Source: Trichormus_B sp936914905
GTDB lineage: Bacteria > Cyanobacteriota > Cyanobacteriia > Cyanobacteriales > Nostocaceae
Length of the DNA: 64,000 nt
Strand: one strand, 5' to 3'
Assembly (NCBI RefSeq): GCF_039871975.1
Contig: NZ_JBDPLL010000001.1
Shown here piece after piece: positions 1 through 9,522 of this stretch. Below the pieces are notes generated by a model. It was not told where the DNA came from and made no database searches. It saw nothing but the letters and a program-made list of their open reading frames with translations. Both the position numbers and the translations under genes were made by a program. How positions within the stretch are numbered: the first letter of the stretch is position 1; every line of letters begins with the position of its first letter.

Positions 1-607
1 AATTAAATGTTTCTGAGGATTTACTAGCACGTATACCAGGTTTATCAACTATTTTTACGGTGCTTGCTCGCGGTCCTTCTTCACCTTGATCTAGAGAAAA
101 ATTCACACAAGTCGCAATTTCTAAACGATTAAAGTCATTATGTAAAATGCTATTGTGTGTGGTAGAAGTATATTTATCGACCATCTAAAGTTTTTAAGAA
201 ACCATAGCCATCTTCTCGAAATAACTTAGTTACAAAAGCTGTAGTTTCTTGCGCTTCTGGATATCTGTTAGTTTGCTCACTAGCACGTTGAAGTTGAGTA
301 ATTTTAGCCAACTGATGACGCATGGCATCAAAGGTTTCTCTCATTACCGCTTCTAGTGGCTGATATTGAATACCTTCACCAGGATTTTTTCTGCTGCCAG
401 TTCATGATCAGGGGGAACTGTGAGATCAATTCTGACTCGATAAGGAGAACCAGCCCGAGAGCGGTCATGTATTTTTTCAATAGCAATATGATAGCTATTG
501 ATGTAGTTACAAATATGCTCTAATTTGGCTATTTCTTCAGGCACTAGATAATTAATTACTTCTGATTTCTCTAGATTACGATAGGTGATTGCTGGAGTGA
601 TTTTCAT
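1..607 (-). pseudogene. Broken ribosome hibernation factor (HPF/RaiA family with C-terminal cold-shock-like domain)
   Basis: Intact relatives bind the 30S subunit or form 100S dimers when growth stops. The N-terminal S30AE-like domain starts at the ATG at 607 (MKITPAITYRNLEKSEVINY) and reads to about 395. There a run of A/T causes a frameshift: the next segment (PLEAVMRETFDAMRHQLAK, then KLFREDGYGFLKTLDGR) lies in another frame. A stop follows directly after LDGR near 180, and the cold-shock-like tail (EGPRASTVKIVDKPG) is again displaced. The gene therefore has at least one frameshift and one or two nonsense changes. The tail reaches the left edge, so the exact end is unseen. The assignment rests on the recognisable order of both domains. 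Confidence 0.75.
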
Positions 608-887
608 GCTTTTATCATCCAAATATATGTGGGCAATATGATTTGAATAGTGTAAGTTAGTATAATAAGTACAGTAGACCCATAAATAAATAAATTTTTG
701 CTGTTCTTATCATTAGCTCATTTTAGCTAAATGAAGAATTATTAATATCTAACTAAAGTGAAGATATTTTTTAATCCATTTATATTCCATAAGAAGGAAT
801 TTTATAATCTACTATGAAAACTATTATTATATTTTTAGTATACTAAAAGTAATTATCATAATGGATTTTAACTCTCAATTGTTAAGT

Positions 888-1015
888 AAGTAGGTGAGCG
901 AAAAAATTTATAACTATGTCATGGCAAATGCAGGAAAGGGTAATCAAGCAATCCCAAGCGTTTCAAGTGATTTACATTCTGTTACATAGTTATGTTTATT
1001 TGTGTCTACCTACTT
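888..1015. mobile_element. MITE family A, copy 1 (128 bp)
   Basis: A non-coding element bounded by inverted termini AAGTAGGTGAGC and GTCTACCTACTT. A second 128-bp copy lies inverted at 23238-23365 and shares the interior words for a tract near CATGGCAAATGCAGGAAAGG and GTTACATAGTTATG in reverse complement. It has no ORF, so mobilisation in trans is inferred. Confidence 0.7.
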
Positions 1016-1117
1016 AGTCGTGCAAAATAAACTGCATATTTAAGAGAGGGAACAGAAAAAAAATACTGAGATTTCTGGTTTTAAAAAAATGTGCCATTAA
1101 TTTTGCTCAGGTACTTA
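1012..1117. mobile_element. MITE family B, copy 1 (about 106 bp)
   Basis: It abuts or slightly overlaps the right end of the family A element. Imperfect inverted termini are CTTAGTCGTGCAAAAT on the left and ATTTTGCTCAGGTACTTA on the right. A related copy of about 115 bp lies inverted at 49039-49153, with the shared interior word AGAGGGAACAG. No coding capacity. Confidence 0.6.
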
Positions 1118-1164
1118 TCTATAAATTCTCAGTTTACGAAGTGCTAACTTGTCACAGTGATTCC

Positions 1165-1285
1165 GGACTTACGCAACTGGCATATCATTACGGTGCGTTA
1201 GATGCCGGAAATCTGTTGATATTAAGCAATTTATTAGGTCTGACGCACCCTACAAGAGAGTTGATTGTGACACTTGTGTAAGTCC
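1165..1285. mobile_element. MITE-like element with GGACTTACGCAA termini
   Basis: A 121-bp segment starts GGACTTACGCAA and ends TTGTGTAAGTCC, giving 11 of 12 matching bases in an inverted terminal repeat. It has no ORF. Only one copy was seen in the window, so mobility is inferred from the termini alone. Confidence 0.5.
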
Positions 1286-1326
1286 TATGATTAAGTCTTC
1301 AATTTGAGACAAGCCCTCACGGAACC

Positions 1327-1397
1327 GCCCCCTAACTCCCAATTCTCGGAGGAAAAGAATTTTCAAAGTCCCCCATAATAGGGGGATTTAGGGGGCT
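1327..1397. repeat. Nested inverted repeat (GCCCCCTAA / TTTAGGGGGC)
   Basis: GCCCCCTAA at the left pairs with TTTAGGGGGC at the right, and an inner TCCCCC-ATAATA-GGGGGA hairpin is nested inside. This looks like the dispersed palindromic repeats common between cyanobacterial genes. A terminator role cannot be assigned because no intact gene adjoins it. Confidence 0.5.
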
Positions 1398-2099
1398 AAA
1401 TAGGCTCAAACAAATACATATAGGACTTGTGTGTACAAGGTAGCTGTAAATAGGGGGTGAGGAGATTAAATCTTGTTAAGCCGCAAAAATCTGAGTTTGG
1501 TTTTGATATTGTTCTTCTGCTTGCATCATCAGCCGCAGATAAAGCTGAGATAGTCGAGAAGGCAGACTATTTGATGCACATAAACATTCTGACCCCGAGC
1601 TTCCTCTTGACCAATTTTTGCAGATAGATCACATCAACGGAAATAAGCGCAACCAGATTTTGTGTAGTCTGGAACATAGTTGAGTTTCACCTCAAGGCAA
1701 CTAATCCTGCCGCAGACGCTAGAATTAAAGGTATGATTATGATCTTCTCAAAGGTTGAGGGTAGGTAAAACTAAGCGCAAAGTTACCAGCCAAGGATACT
1801 CACGAGAACAGGACATTACTTGTAATAATGTTGCTCATTCAGTCTCCTCTCAATGCCGACGAAGTTAGCTGACCGGCTAGAACTGAGAGATGTTCTTCTT
1901 GTCTGGATTTTGGATTTCAAATTCCGAAATCTATCAAGATTCGCCCCAAATATGGTTCCTCTGCTCCCAGTTGCCCTAATACATAGTTTAGGGATTGGCA
2001 TTAGGCAGACTGATTAATTGTCCTTGACAATATAACAGGTCATTTCCAAGGAGTTAAAGGGTGTATAGAAAAAAATTACGTCATTGATTATACATCCTA
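1398..2099. other. Non-genic stretch with unrecognised coding scraps
   Basis: No intact gene. On the minus strand a short run ending RLSQLYLRLMMQAEEQYQNQ then a stop near 1480, and a 61-codon open frame at 1816-2001, may be fragments of lost genes, but neither matches a family I recognise. On the plus strand near 1600 the words IDHINGNKRNQ resemble an HNH-nuclease core but are surrounded by stops. Confidence 0.4.
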
Positions 2100-3611
2100 T
2101 TAACCTAAAAACAACTTATAGGCGCTATTTTGGCTTTCATCCCAATAGTGATAACCCAAGGAATCAAGAAATATTTGCCATTCTTCCATTTCATGGGGTA
2201 GTACTTGCATTCCGACTACAATCCGCCCATAGTCTGCGCCGTTGTTGGGATAGTGAAATAAGCTAATATTCCAGTCAGGAGACATAGAACCGACAAATTT
2301 CATTAATGCACCAGGACGTTCAACAAATTCAAGCCGATATAATAATTCATTTTGAGCAAGGGTAGAATGTCCACCAACCATGTGCCGCAGGTGCAATTTT
2401 GTTAATTCATCATCGGTTAAATCAATTATTTTTAAACAACTAGCTTAAAATTTATCAACTATTTTAGCTGCGTCGGCGCGGTTTTCAATTTGCACTCCGA
2501 CAAATATATGGGCTTCTTTATTGTCAGCAATGCGATAGTTAAATTCTGTTAAATTGCGATCGCCTAAACATTCACAAAACTGGCACAAACTGCCTGGTTT
2601 CTCGGGAATGTTTACAGCCAAAAGGCTTCTCGACGTTCCCCAAATTCTGCCCGTTCTGCCACGAAACGCAAGCGGCCAAAGTTCATGTTAGCACCGCAAG
2701 CCACAGCGATCAGGGTTTGTTCTTGAATTTGTTCTCGTTCCGCGTAGGCTTTAGCAGCTGCGATCACTAATGCTCCAGCAGGTTCTAAAATAGATCGGGA
2801 TCATCAAACACATCTTTTATCGCTGCACAGGTAGTATCAGTATCCACCAAAATAATTTCATCCACATATTGCTGAGATAACCGGAAGGTTTCTTCCCCCA
2901 CTTCCCGCACCCCTACCCTATCAGCAAATAAACCCACCTCAGACAACCGCACCCGATGACCAGCTTTAATAGATTGAGACATAGCATCAGCATCGACAGG
3001 TTTGACACCGATAATTTTGATTTCGGGACGCAACCGTTTCAGATAAGCCGCAATCCCGGAAATTAAACCCCCACGTCTAATAGCCACAAATATTGCATGG
3101 ATAGGTTGCTGATATTGTCGCAGTATTTCCATGCCGATTGTTCCCTGGCTAGTAATAACGTCAGGATCATTAAATGGATGTATAAAGGTTCACCCTTTTT
3201 CTGCTTCTAATTGCTGGGCGTGGGCGTAAGCATCATCGTTATAGCCATGTAGTAGAACTTCTCCTCCCCGTGTTTTGACTGCATTGATTTTTACTTGGGA
3301 ACAAAAGCAATCATCGTTATGCCGATGATTGCTTTTGTTCCCAAACGACGGGCAGCCAAGGTGTGGCCTTGGGCATGATTTCCCGCAGAAGGAGCAATCA
3401 CACCTTGTTTTAGTAAATCTGGTGGCAAGTTGACCATTTTGTTATATGCACCCCGCAGCTTGAACGAGAAGACAGACTGCATATCTTCCGGCTTACGCAG
3501 CAGTTTGTTATTGATGCGGTTCGAGAGGTTGGGGGCATATTCCAGTGGTGTTTCCTGGGCTACATCATAGACACGGACAGTGAGGATTTGTACCAGGTAG
3601 TCACAATACAT
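2100..3611 (-). pseudogene. ilvA: Broken threonine ammonia-lyase (biosynthetic threonine deaminase)
   Basis: The intact enzyme is PLP-dependent and converts threonine to 2-oxobutanoate, the first step to isoleucine; it has a catalytic domain and two C-terminal ACT-like domains. All parts are present in order but in several frames. The N-terminus at 3611-3300 keeps the PLP-lysine context SVFSFKLRGAYNKM and the PSAGNHAQG motif. A catalytic segment at 3132-2785 contains IHAIFVAIRRGGLISG, where the usual GGGG phosphate loop is altered. The ACT region at 2396-2100 contains HLRHMVGGHSTLA. Breaks include an inverted-duplication mutation at 3295-3344, a lesion near 2790 and a stop near 2445. If there is no second copy, the cell would need outside isoleucine or another 2-oxobutanoate source. 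Confidence 0.9.
3295..3344. repeat. Perfect 22-bp inverted repeat inside broken ilvA
   Basis: Two perfect 22-bp arms (3295-3316 and 3323-3344) flank the 6-base loop TTATGC. One arm is the native ilvA coding sequence for LGTKAII. The other replaces the expected sequence after that motif and brings a stop codon into frame. It looks like a template-switch (quasipalindrome) mutation rather than an inserted element. Confidence 0.7.
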
Positions 3612-3760
3612 GGGCTATAGATGCAATTTGGGGTTGGATGTTAATCTTACTCTAGTTGGGTAATTGGGGGGTGGGTTTTTGGGATGGGATGATGGCACTT
3701 GTATTAGCCCATATGTTAAAAGTATAATTAGCATCGTTTCAAAGCTATGCTTACGTTTAT

Positions 3761-4330
3761 ATGATGGGCAATTTGTCCTACACACCCTATCAGTTACTCA
3801 AATTATACTGTACGAATAAATCACTGATAAATATCTATAATGATAAGTTGAAATCTAGTCTAACTAAAGGCATTGACCGACTGAGTGGAGTAAAATTTAG
3901 CAAACAAGCCAAGTTTCAGTTAAAAGTAATTAATAAAAAGTGTTTAAAAGGAGAATATATATTCTCACCCTATCTAGAACTACTCTAATCTAAAGGAAGA
4001 GGTAAAGAACCAAGAGTTTTAGCTATTCCAACTGTGCGTGATCGAATTGTTTTGTATGCACTCAAAGAGATTTTATCTCGAATATTGCCAGAATGCGTTC
4101 CTCATAAACCAGCTAATACTTATATATATGAAATCAGAAGATTTGTTAGTGATAAATATGCATCTGATACTGGTATATTTCGTGCGGGCGTTGAAAAATT
4201 CTATGGTTCTATTGACATAGAAATCTTATTAAATAAACTAAAATTAACGATAAAATCCGGTAAACTTATAGCCCTTATTCAACAAGCTATAGATAGACCA
4301 ATAGTGACTAAAAACGCATCAACTCAATAA
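3761..4330 (+). pseudogene. Reverse transcriptase fragment, catalytic Asp lost
   Basis: The translated frame is continuous from 3761 to 4330 apart from one TAA at 3986-3988 in the context LELL*SKGRGKEPRVLAIP. The following words VRDRIVLYALKEIL and FRAGVEKFYGSIDIEIL match the finger and palm start of bacterial reverse transcriptases. In the RT motif normally reading xxDvxxFFdsI the first aspartate is glycine here (RAGVEKFYGSID), so catalysis would be lost even without the stop. The frame ends where an IS terminus begins at 4329, so the YxDD motif and thumb are missing. The subfamily (group II intron, stand-alone or defence-type RT) cannot be told from this fragment. Confidence 0.7.
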
Positions 4331-4483
4331 GTAGGGGTAAGAGAAAAAAAGTTGAGGGTGGGACACAGGGCGTTATAGAATATGAGACATGACGCAAAAA
4401 TTTTAGCAAAAAACTTATCACAAACAGAGTTGCTGCAAAGCATTGAGCGAAAAGGAATTGCAGAAGAATCTATCCTTTTTTAG
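4329..4483 (+). mobile_element. Solo 5' end of an IS element, same family as 24584-25255
   Basis: The sequence from AAGTAGGGGTAAGAG through the start of a transposase (ATG at 4390, MTQKILAKNLSQTELLQSIE) is nearly identical to the reverse complement of 25090-25255. Here the frame stops after about 30 residues at unrelated DNA. It truncates the reverse transcriptase fragment. Confidence 0.75.
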
Positions 4484-4697
4484 GGGGTTGGGGGGATCTA
4501 ATTTGTGGTAACAAAACAGAGAATTGGTATGACTATATGTTCATTCACTACTGCTGGTTTTTCAGAATTTAAATAGTATTTTTCAATATGGTGGATGGTG
4601 GGCTTTGCTCACCATTATGTTTTTAGTTGTTTTCTCACCAATAATTATGAGTCACGCAAGCAAGGTAAATTTGAGTGCAGCAACTAGCTAATGGCTA
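4484..4697. other. Intergenic stretch, nothing recognised
   Basis: No gene, RNA or clear repeat was seen. It contains a G-rich run at the left and a short inverted word pair (GGTGAGCAAA-like) near 4600. Confidence 0.4.
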
Positions 4698-5110
4698 ATG
4701 GTAAATGGTTACGACGCTGAAGACTTAAATCAGCGCGGTGGAAATGGTGATACAGCTTTAATGAAAGCCAGCAGAGAGCGCATTTTACCAGTGGTCAAAG
4801 AACTTATAAATGCGGGTGTAGATATCAATGGCACAAACAATGATCACATCATACTTTGTGGTTTGCTTGTTTTGGCAATCACTACGATTTAATTAATTTA
4901 TTGCTAGATGCCAAGATTGATATTAATAATTAAAATGATAATGGTGCAACTGTCCTGATGTATGGTGCATCAGCTGGAAAGACAGAAGTGGTGAGATTGC
5001 TATTACAACATCATTTTAACATGAATTTACAAAATTTGGACGATTATAAAGCAATTGACTTCGCTAGCAATATAGAAGTTTTAAGGTTGCTTCAAAATGC
5101 CACAAAGTAA
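4698..5110 (+). pseudogene. Broken ankyrin-repeat protein
   Basis: Ankyrin-repeat consensus pieces are clear: GDTALMKASRERILPVVKEL followed by INAGVDIN, then after a frame change GATVLMYGASAGKTEVVRLL and LQHHFNMNLQN. The first frame ends at 4892; the second segment also carries a stop in NN*NDNGATV. The remnant ends at 5110, overlapping the start of the next gene by 14 bases. Ankyrin repeats mediate protein binding; no partner can be named. Pairing with a SagB-like gene downstream suggests a former two-gene unit, which is inference. Confidence 0.7.
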
Positions 5111-6381
5111 GCTTTCTGGTCAGGCCTATTATGAGGCTACCAAGCATTCTTATCTATCGGTACAGATGAATCCAAATCATGTGGAGGGGTCAACTCAACC
5201 CCGCGCCTTTAAAGTTTATCCAAAATTTTATCGGCGAGTGAAATTAAATTGCAATAATCCCACTCATGCCTTTATCAGGTTAACAAGCGCCATCACTTTT
5301 GAAAAAATCTACAAAGGTGAAACCTATCAATTACGGGTAAATCAATCTGCAGGGGCATTATATCCAACAGAAATTTATGTTCAGATTCGTGGTGTTGAAG
5401 GATTTATAGACGGCATCTACTATCTGGAAGTTGAGAATAATTATCTGACATTGATCTATGAATTAATTGATGATGGATTAGAAAATTATGTGATGCCAAA
5501 TAAATGTATCAATGGCTTCATTTTTTTAGTTAGTTGTGTTTATTATAGGTCTAGCTGGAAATATCAAGACAGGAGCATTAGATATTGCTTATTGGATAGC
5601 AGACATCATTTAGCGGCTATTCCAGCTTCAGCATATCTTCATGAAAAAAACATCCAATTAATCTTTGACTTTTATAAACTCTCTCTCAATGCTGATTTAG
5701 GATTTGAGAATAAGGAGTTTATTAGTAGTTGTATGATATCGGAAGAGGAGCAAGAAAAGCCAGTCAGACCCTTAAGATTACCCATTCCTTTCGTCTCTCG
5801 TACTGACTATTTTCAAGCTAATCAATTCCTAGAAGATCCCTATCAGGCAACATCCCTGCAACCCAGTCACCAGCAACAACTAGAAGATCATCAATTTAAT
5901 TTTGACCGAGAACAGTTTTCTGAGAACGTTTAGAATAGGCGTTCTATTCAACGTTTCCTAAAAAAGTCTATTTCCCAGGAAATCTATTGGCAAATTTTGC
6001 AGGATTTTCAGCAACCCATCCCAACTGAAAATATTGAGGAAATAGAAATTTATTCGGTGGTGCATCGTGTCGAAAGAATGTTACCTGGTTTATATCAAGG
6101 TAGAAATTTGATTAAGGCGGGTGACTTTAGAGAAAAATCAGGTTATTTGTGTATTAATCAGGCGCTGGCTAGAGATGGCGCTGTAACTCTGTTTTTTGTG
6201 TCCGATTATTTGAGTTATTAAACTGCTATGCAAATAGCTGGTTTTATCGGGCAGAGAGTGTATCTATTTAGCCATTATTGGGGAATAGATTGTAGCGGTA
6301 TTGGTGCTCTTTATGATGATGAAGCCCAAGAGTTTCTAGGAACCAATAAGGATGTGCTTTATGTAATGACAATTGGTAAGT
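5097..6381 (+). pseudogene. SagB/ThcOx-type nitroreductase-family dehydrogenase, two in-frame stops
   Basis: A single frame runs from ATG 5097 to TAA 6381 with only two internal stops, TAG at 5931 and TAA at 6217-6219. The first half has the SagB-like pattern HAFIRLTSAITFEKIYKGET and SAGALYPTEIYVQI, the second NRRSIQRFLKKSISQE and the closing FSHYWGIDCSGIGALYDDEA. Intact SagB-type flavoproteins oxidise azoline rings to azoles in peptide natural products, or act as stand-alone NAD(P)H oxidoreductases. The architecture suggests two tandem nitroreductase-like halves. No YcaO partner is visible, so the substrate is unknown. Decay by nonsense alone, without frameshifts, suggests recent inactivation. 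Confidence 0.75.
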
Positions 6382-6402
6382 AAAATAGGAAAATCAAGAG
6401 AA

Positions 6403-6777
6403 ATGGTCAGAAGAGAATCAGAATCGAATGCTGATGATAAGCACCCTATGCAAGCAACATCAGCGGATATTATCTTGCGACAACAACTAGAGTATTCTAT
6501 TAGTCGATACTTTTATGAAGGATGCGATCGCACAATTCAAAATCTGTTGTCTCATTGTCGTTGGTATGTGACAACCCATACTAGTGCTATGACATTAGTA
6601 ATCGAATGTCCAGACCAAGTAACAAACTGGCGAATTTTGCAAAAAATCGTGCCAATGGGAAATGTACTCTACAGAATTGTCAGCAGTGCGAAAATCCGTG
6701 TTTGTCCCCCAGAAGCTAATGCTGTACCATTTGAAATGAGGGTAGATGAACTCTCAGTTTACCGCGACTGGGCTTAG
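6403..6777 (+). CDS. Conserved hypothetical protein, 124 aa
   Basis: An open frame, read from ATG 6403 because AAGAGAA lies just upstream; a TTG at 6373 would add ten residues and overlap the SagB remnant. The N-terminus is charged and likely disordered (MVRRESESNADD). The rest is a compact globular-looking sequence with CRWYVTTHTSAMTLVIECP and a C-terminus ending LSVYRDWA. I do not recognise the family. There is no signal peptide or membrane segment. It follows the broken SagB gene on the same strand and may have been cotranscribed. Unlike its neighbours it is undamaged, which argues that it is still used. Confidence 0.6.
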   Translation: MVRRESESNADDKHPMQATSADIILRQQLEYSISRYFYEGCDRTIQNLLSHCRWYVTTHTSAMTLVIECPDQVTNWRILQKIVPMGNVLYRIVSSAKIRVCPPEANAVPFEMRVDELSVYRDWA

Positions 6778-6817
6778 TTGGATTGTGGATTTTGGATTTT
6801 GGATTTTAAATTATTAA

Positions 6818-7291
6818 TTAAGCCATAACATTCTGGCTAATAAGTGTGATTAGTTCTCCAAAAACTAAATCAGCCGAATGTTGGACAACAAGACTTAAAT
6901 CTAGTCCAAAAGCAAGATTTTCAGCCTCAATTAAATAAACTGTCACATCTTGAGGAAAATCATCCTTAAAGATTTTTCTCCCCGCAGCTAAAGCATGATC
7001 CCAACGAAAATTATGGAGGTTATAACTAGGTTCTGGTACTGCTTCTAATTTTTTACCTGGGACTTTAAATATAGCACCTGGCTCAGAATCTGTGCAACTG
7101 GCATCAAGAATAATTAATCTTTTACTTCCTCTCGCTTGAAACATCACTTCTATACCCGCAGTACCACAATCAAAAACGTGGACATTGGGGTGTTGATTTT
7201 GGGCGAGATATTGCTGTAAACGTTGGGCAATGATTACGCCTACAGCATCGTCATTACGATTGAGATTTCCACAACCAATGATAGTTAGCAT
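6818..7291 (-). CDS. hupW: Hydrogenase maturation endopeptidase (HupW-like)
   Basis: This peptidase removes the C-terminal tail of a NiFe-hydrogenase large subunit once the active site is loaded with nickel. The 157-residue protein has the family start GCGNLNRNDDAVGVIIAQRL, with the acidic ligand of the first nickel-binding motif. It continues with ILDASCTDSEPGAIF (second acidic ligand) and NLHNFRWDHALAAG (histidine ligand region). Length fits the HybD/HupW/HoxW family. In diazotrophic cyanobacteria HupW processes the uptake hydrogenase HupL, which recycles H2 from nitrogenase. No hydrogenase structural gene is in the window, so the choice of HupW over HoxW rests on sequence feel and on the diazotrophic context. 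Confidence 0.8.
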   Translation of the reverse strand: MLTIIGCGNLNRNDDAVGVIIAQRLQQYLAQNQHPNVHVFDCGTAGIEVMFQARGSKRLIILDASCTDSEPGAIFKVPGKKLEAVPEPSYNLHNFRWDHALAAGRKIFKDDFPQDVTVYLIEAENLAFGLDLSLVVQHSADLVFGELITLISQNVMA

Positions 7292-7488
7292 GGGTTATTT
7301 ATAATAACATAAAACTTCCTCTTAGATCCCCGAGTTTTTAGAGAATACTAAAATTCTTCCCAGGAATAATTGAGGATTGCTATACTAAATATAGTAGTCA
7401 TAAATCATGCATGAAAATCTTTATTCTCTCTGCGTTTGGCGTGATTAGTTCAAGAACAGATATTTGACCCATCACACAGAATTCTATT

Positions 7489-7857
7489 ATGTTAGTATTG
7501 CGTGATACAGAAATTAAAGTGAGAGGTATATTTGCTCATCAAGATTTTGCTAAAGGCGAATTAATTGAAACAGCCCCTGTAATTGTTATCCCTAAACAAC
7601 AAGTTAAATTAATTATCAAAACTGTTTTATTAAATTATTATTTTGGTTGGCATGGAGAAAGTGGGGTAATAGCTTTAAGTTTCCCTTCTCTTTTCAATTA
7701 TTTTTAATATCCGAATACCCTTTATATTGAAAAAATGGCTAAAAGTGTAATTAAAATTATTACTCATCAAGACATTAGGAAGGGTCAAGAAATTACTATT
7801 AACTATAACGGGCAGGTTGATGATCAATCCCCTGTATGGTTTGATGTGGTGGAATAA
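7489..7857 (+). pseudogene. SET-domain protein with one nonsense codon
   Basis: The frame from ATG 7489 to TAA 7857 is interrupted only by TAA at 7705-7707. Upstream lies the SET-like start RGIFAHQDFAKGELIETAPV; downstream are the post-catalytic words IITHQDIRKGQEITINYNG. The stop falls exactly in the NHxxxPN substrate and cofactor motif, which reads NYF*YPNT here, so the binding pocket is lost. Intact bacterial homologues are small SET-domain putative lysine methyltransferases of unknown substrate. It is isolated from other genes on both sides. Confidence 0.7.
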
Positions 7858-8580
7858 TGCTCATGCAGAGGCACAAAAAGGAGTAGGTAACTTCCGACTT
7901 AGGTTTTGCTCAAAAAGTAGTTTCAACCGTCACCTACCACAGCAATTATTAGAGGACTAGTACAGTACGGTGTCAATAAACCAAGAGTTCCAAATCTCTG
8001 AAAAATCTCTGAAAAGCTCACGCTGTATTCATTTTGAATTTTGTTTTTGAATTTTGTTGGCGCAGCCTGCTGGACGCACTATTTTGTTACCATAGCTTTT
8101 CTGAAATAAGCATTTTGAATTCACGGACTAGTATTTTATAGGGGTAGATTCGGCTTATTGATGCTAAAAACCAGGTGGTAGCTGTTTTTTAGTTGTGGTT
8201 TGTAGCCAGAATCACTTTAACCGCATTTCCAGATTTAGCAAATAGATACAAACACCCCAAAACAAAAATCTTCCCGGTTCATTGTGACAAAAGATGTACT
8301 CTACTTATGTAGAGATCATAACTTGTGGTTTTCATACCCATTCCCCTGATACTATAGAGGGGGTTATCTGCTGTTTTTTAAGAGATGATTAACCTAAAAA
8401 ACTATGTAACTCAGACAACAATTGAGATTTTATGACCTAATATTGTCATTGGCAAGGTTGAACTGATTTATGAATAGTCCTAAATATTTTATACTAGAAC
8501 AAGAGAATACTTACTACTAGAGTTTGTATTCTTAGTTACTAATGTCCTTGAGTCATTTTTAACTCGTGTCAGTTAATAAA
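7858..8580. other. Long intergenic stretch without gene
   Basis: No credible ORF. Near 8030-8120 there are repeated words of the form TTTTGAATTTTG and GGCGCAGCCTGCTGG, a style seen in dispersed cyanobacterial repeats. Nothing else recognised. Confidence 0.4.
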
Positions 8581-8795
8581 GTGTCACTCTCCACACTAGC
8601 TATTTAGTGTTAAAAGAGATATCCTTATCTAATGCAAGGAGTGATACCACTTCACCTCATGTTTGTTACAGGTTATCCTAGCAGTGCTTCCCCTAATGGC
8701 AGTGTAGAGGATTGCAAATGTTACATTACACAGTGAAATGGTATGGAGTTATACGGGGAGGCGCTTGAGTCAGAAAAACTACTCAGGCGCTTTTT
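8581..8795 (+). ncRNA. Candidate structured non-coding RNA ending in a terminator
   Basis: No ORF on this strand. GATACCACTTCAC (8643-8655) can pair with GTGAAATGGTATG (8733-8745) at 12 of 13 positions, enclosing a further partly self-complementary arm (ATCCTAGCAGTGC with GCAGTGTAGAGGAT). A canonical intrinsic terminator follows at 8761-8795. The family is not recognised; a 6S-like RNA is one possibility. The start is a guess. Confidence 0.3.
8761..8795 (+). terminator. Rho-independent terminator
   Basis: Stem GCGCTTGAGT / ACTCAGGCGC has ten pairs with one G-U, a ten-base loop, then TTTTT. It has no coding gene upstream on this strand, which is why a non-coding transcript is proposed. Confidence 0.65.
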
Positions 8796-8962
8796 CGTGT
8801 ATAAATAAGAAACGACTTTTTGATTGTTATAAATTTTTAAGCTTTTAATAGCACTGCTAATCTTGGGAAAATACGGTATAGATAGCGGATTGGCTGTTTC
8901 TGTGGTGAAATAATAAATAGAAATAACTAGAAATAACTCTTTTTTTGGCAAAGCCAGTGAAA

Positions 8963-9331
8963 ATGGATGCTGAAGATATTAAACGGCGCTATGCCGCAGG
9001 TGAGAGGTATTTTCCATCTGCTCAGTTAAGTAGAGTTAAGTTGATTGAAGCGTATTTACCAGGAATCAATCTTTGGGGAGCAGATTTAGGTGAAGCTAAT
9101 CTTGCTAAGTCTAAACTCTGGGGAGCAGATTTAAGTAAAGCTAATTTGGCTAAGGCCAATTTGACGAGGGCTAATTTGTGTGGTGTTAATCTGTGTGAGG
9201 CTAATCTCCGAGGCGCTAGGCTGCATTACACCAAGTTGTATGGTGCGAATTTGACTGGAGCTTGTTATGATGACAGCACACGCTTTTCTAGAGGTTTTGA
9301 CCCTATTAGTCATAATATGCGGAAGTTTTAA
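8963..9331 (+). CDS. Pentapeptide-repeat protein
   Basis: The 122-residue protein contains about 13 tandem A(D/N)LxX pentapeptides from INLWGADLGEANLAKSKLWG to YGANLTGACYD, which fold as a right-handed quadrilateral beta helix. The short N-terminus (MDAEDIKRRYAAGERYFPSA) is typical of cyanobacterial members and favours ATG 8963; a TTG at 8945 would add six residues. The tail RFSRGFDPISHNMRKF follows the helix. There is no signal peptide or membrane segment, so it is probably cytosolic. Functions in this family vary and none can be assigned. The gene is intact and stands alone. Confidence 0.8.
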   Translation: MDAEDIKRRYAAGERYFPSAQLSRVKLIEAYLPGINLWGADLGEANLAKSKLWGADLSKANLAKANLTRANLCGVNLCEANLRGARLHYTKLYGANLTGACYDDSTRFSRGFDPISHNMRKF

Positions 9332-9377
9332 TTAATATTGATAAATAGGTTTTGCTGAAAAATTTTTTTCGTGAGGA

Positions 9378-9450
9378 GTAGGGGCGAAGCATTGGGAAAA
9401 TAACCTTTGGTAAAAACTGATAATTGATTGCCCAAATGCTTTGTCCTTAC
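9378..9450. repeat. 73-bp inverted-repeat element
   Basis: GTAGGGGCGAAGCATTGGG at the left matches the reverse complement of CCCAAATGCTTTGTCCTTAC at the right with a few mismatches. No ORF. It resembles a minimal MITE; only one copy was seen here. Confidence 0.45.
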
Positions 9451-9522
9451 ATGACTCGGAAGGGTAATTTACTAAATACTGAAGAGCCACAAATTTTTAA
9501 TTCATGGATCAAATTAGTTGGT

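Noticed and set aside
1600..1640. HNH-endonuclease-like words IDHINGNKRNQ on the plus strand
   Set aside because: The run is about a dozen residues, surrounded by stops, with no second half of the motif. Chance or an untraceable scrap.
9131..9313. Minus-strand ORF with Thr/Gln/Ile repeats
   Set aside because: Antisense reflection of the pentapeptide repeats.
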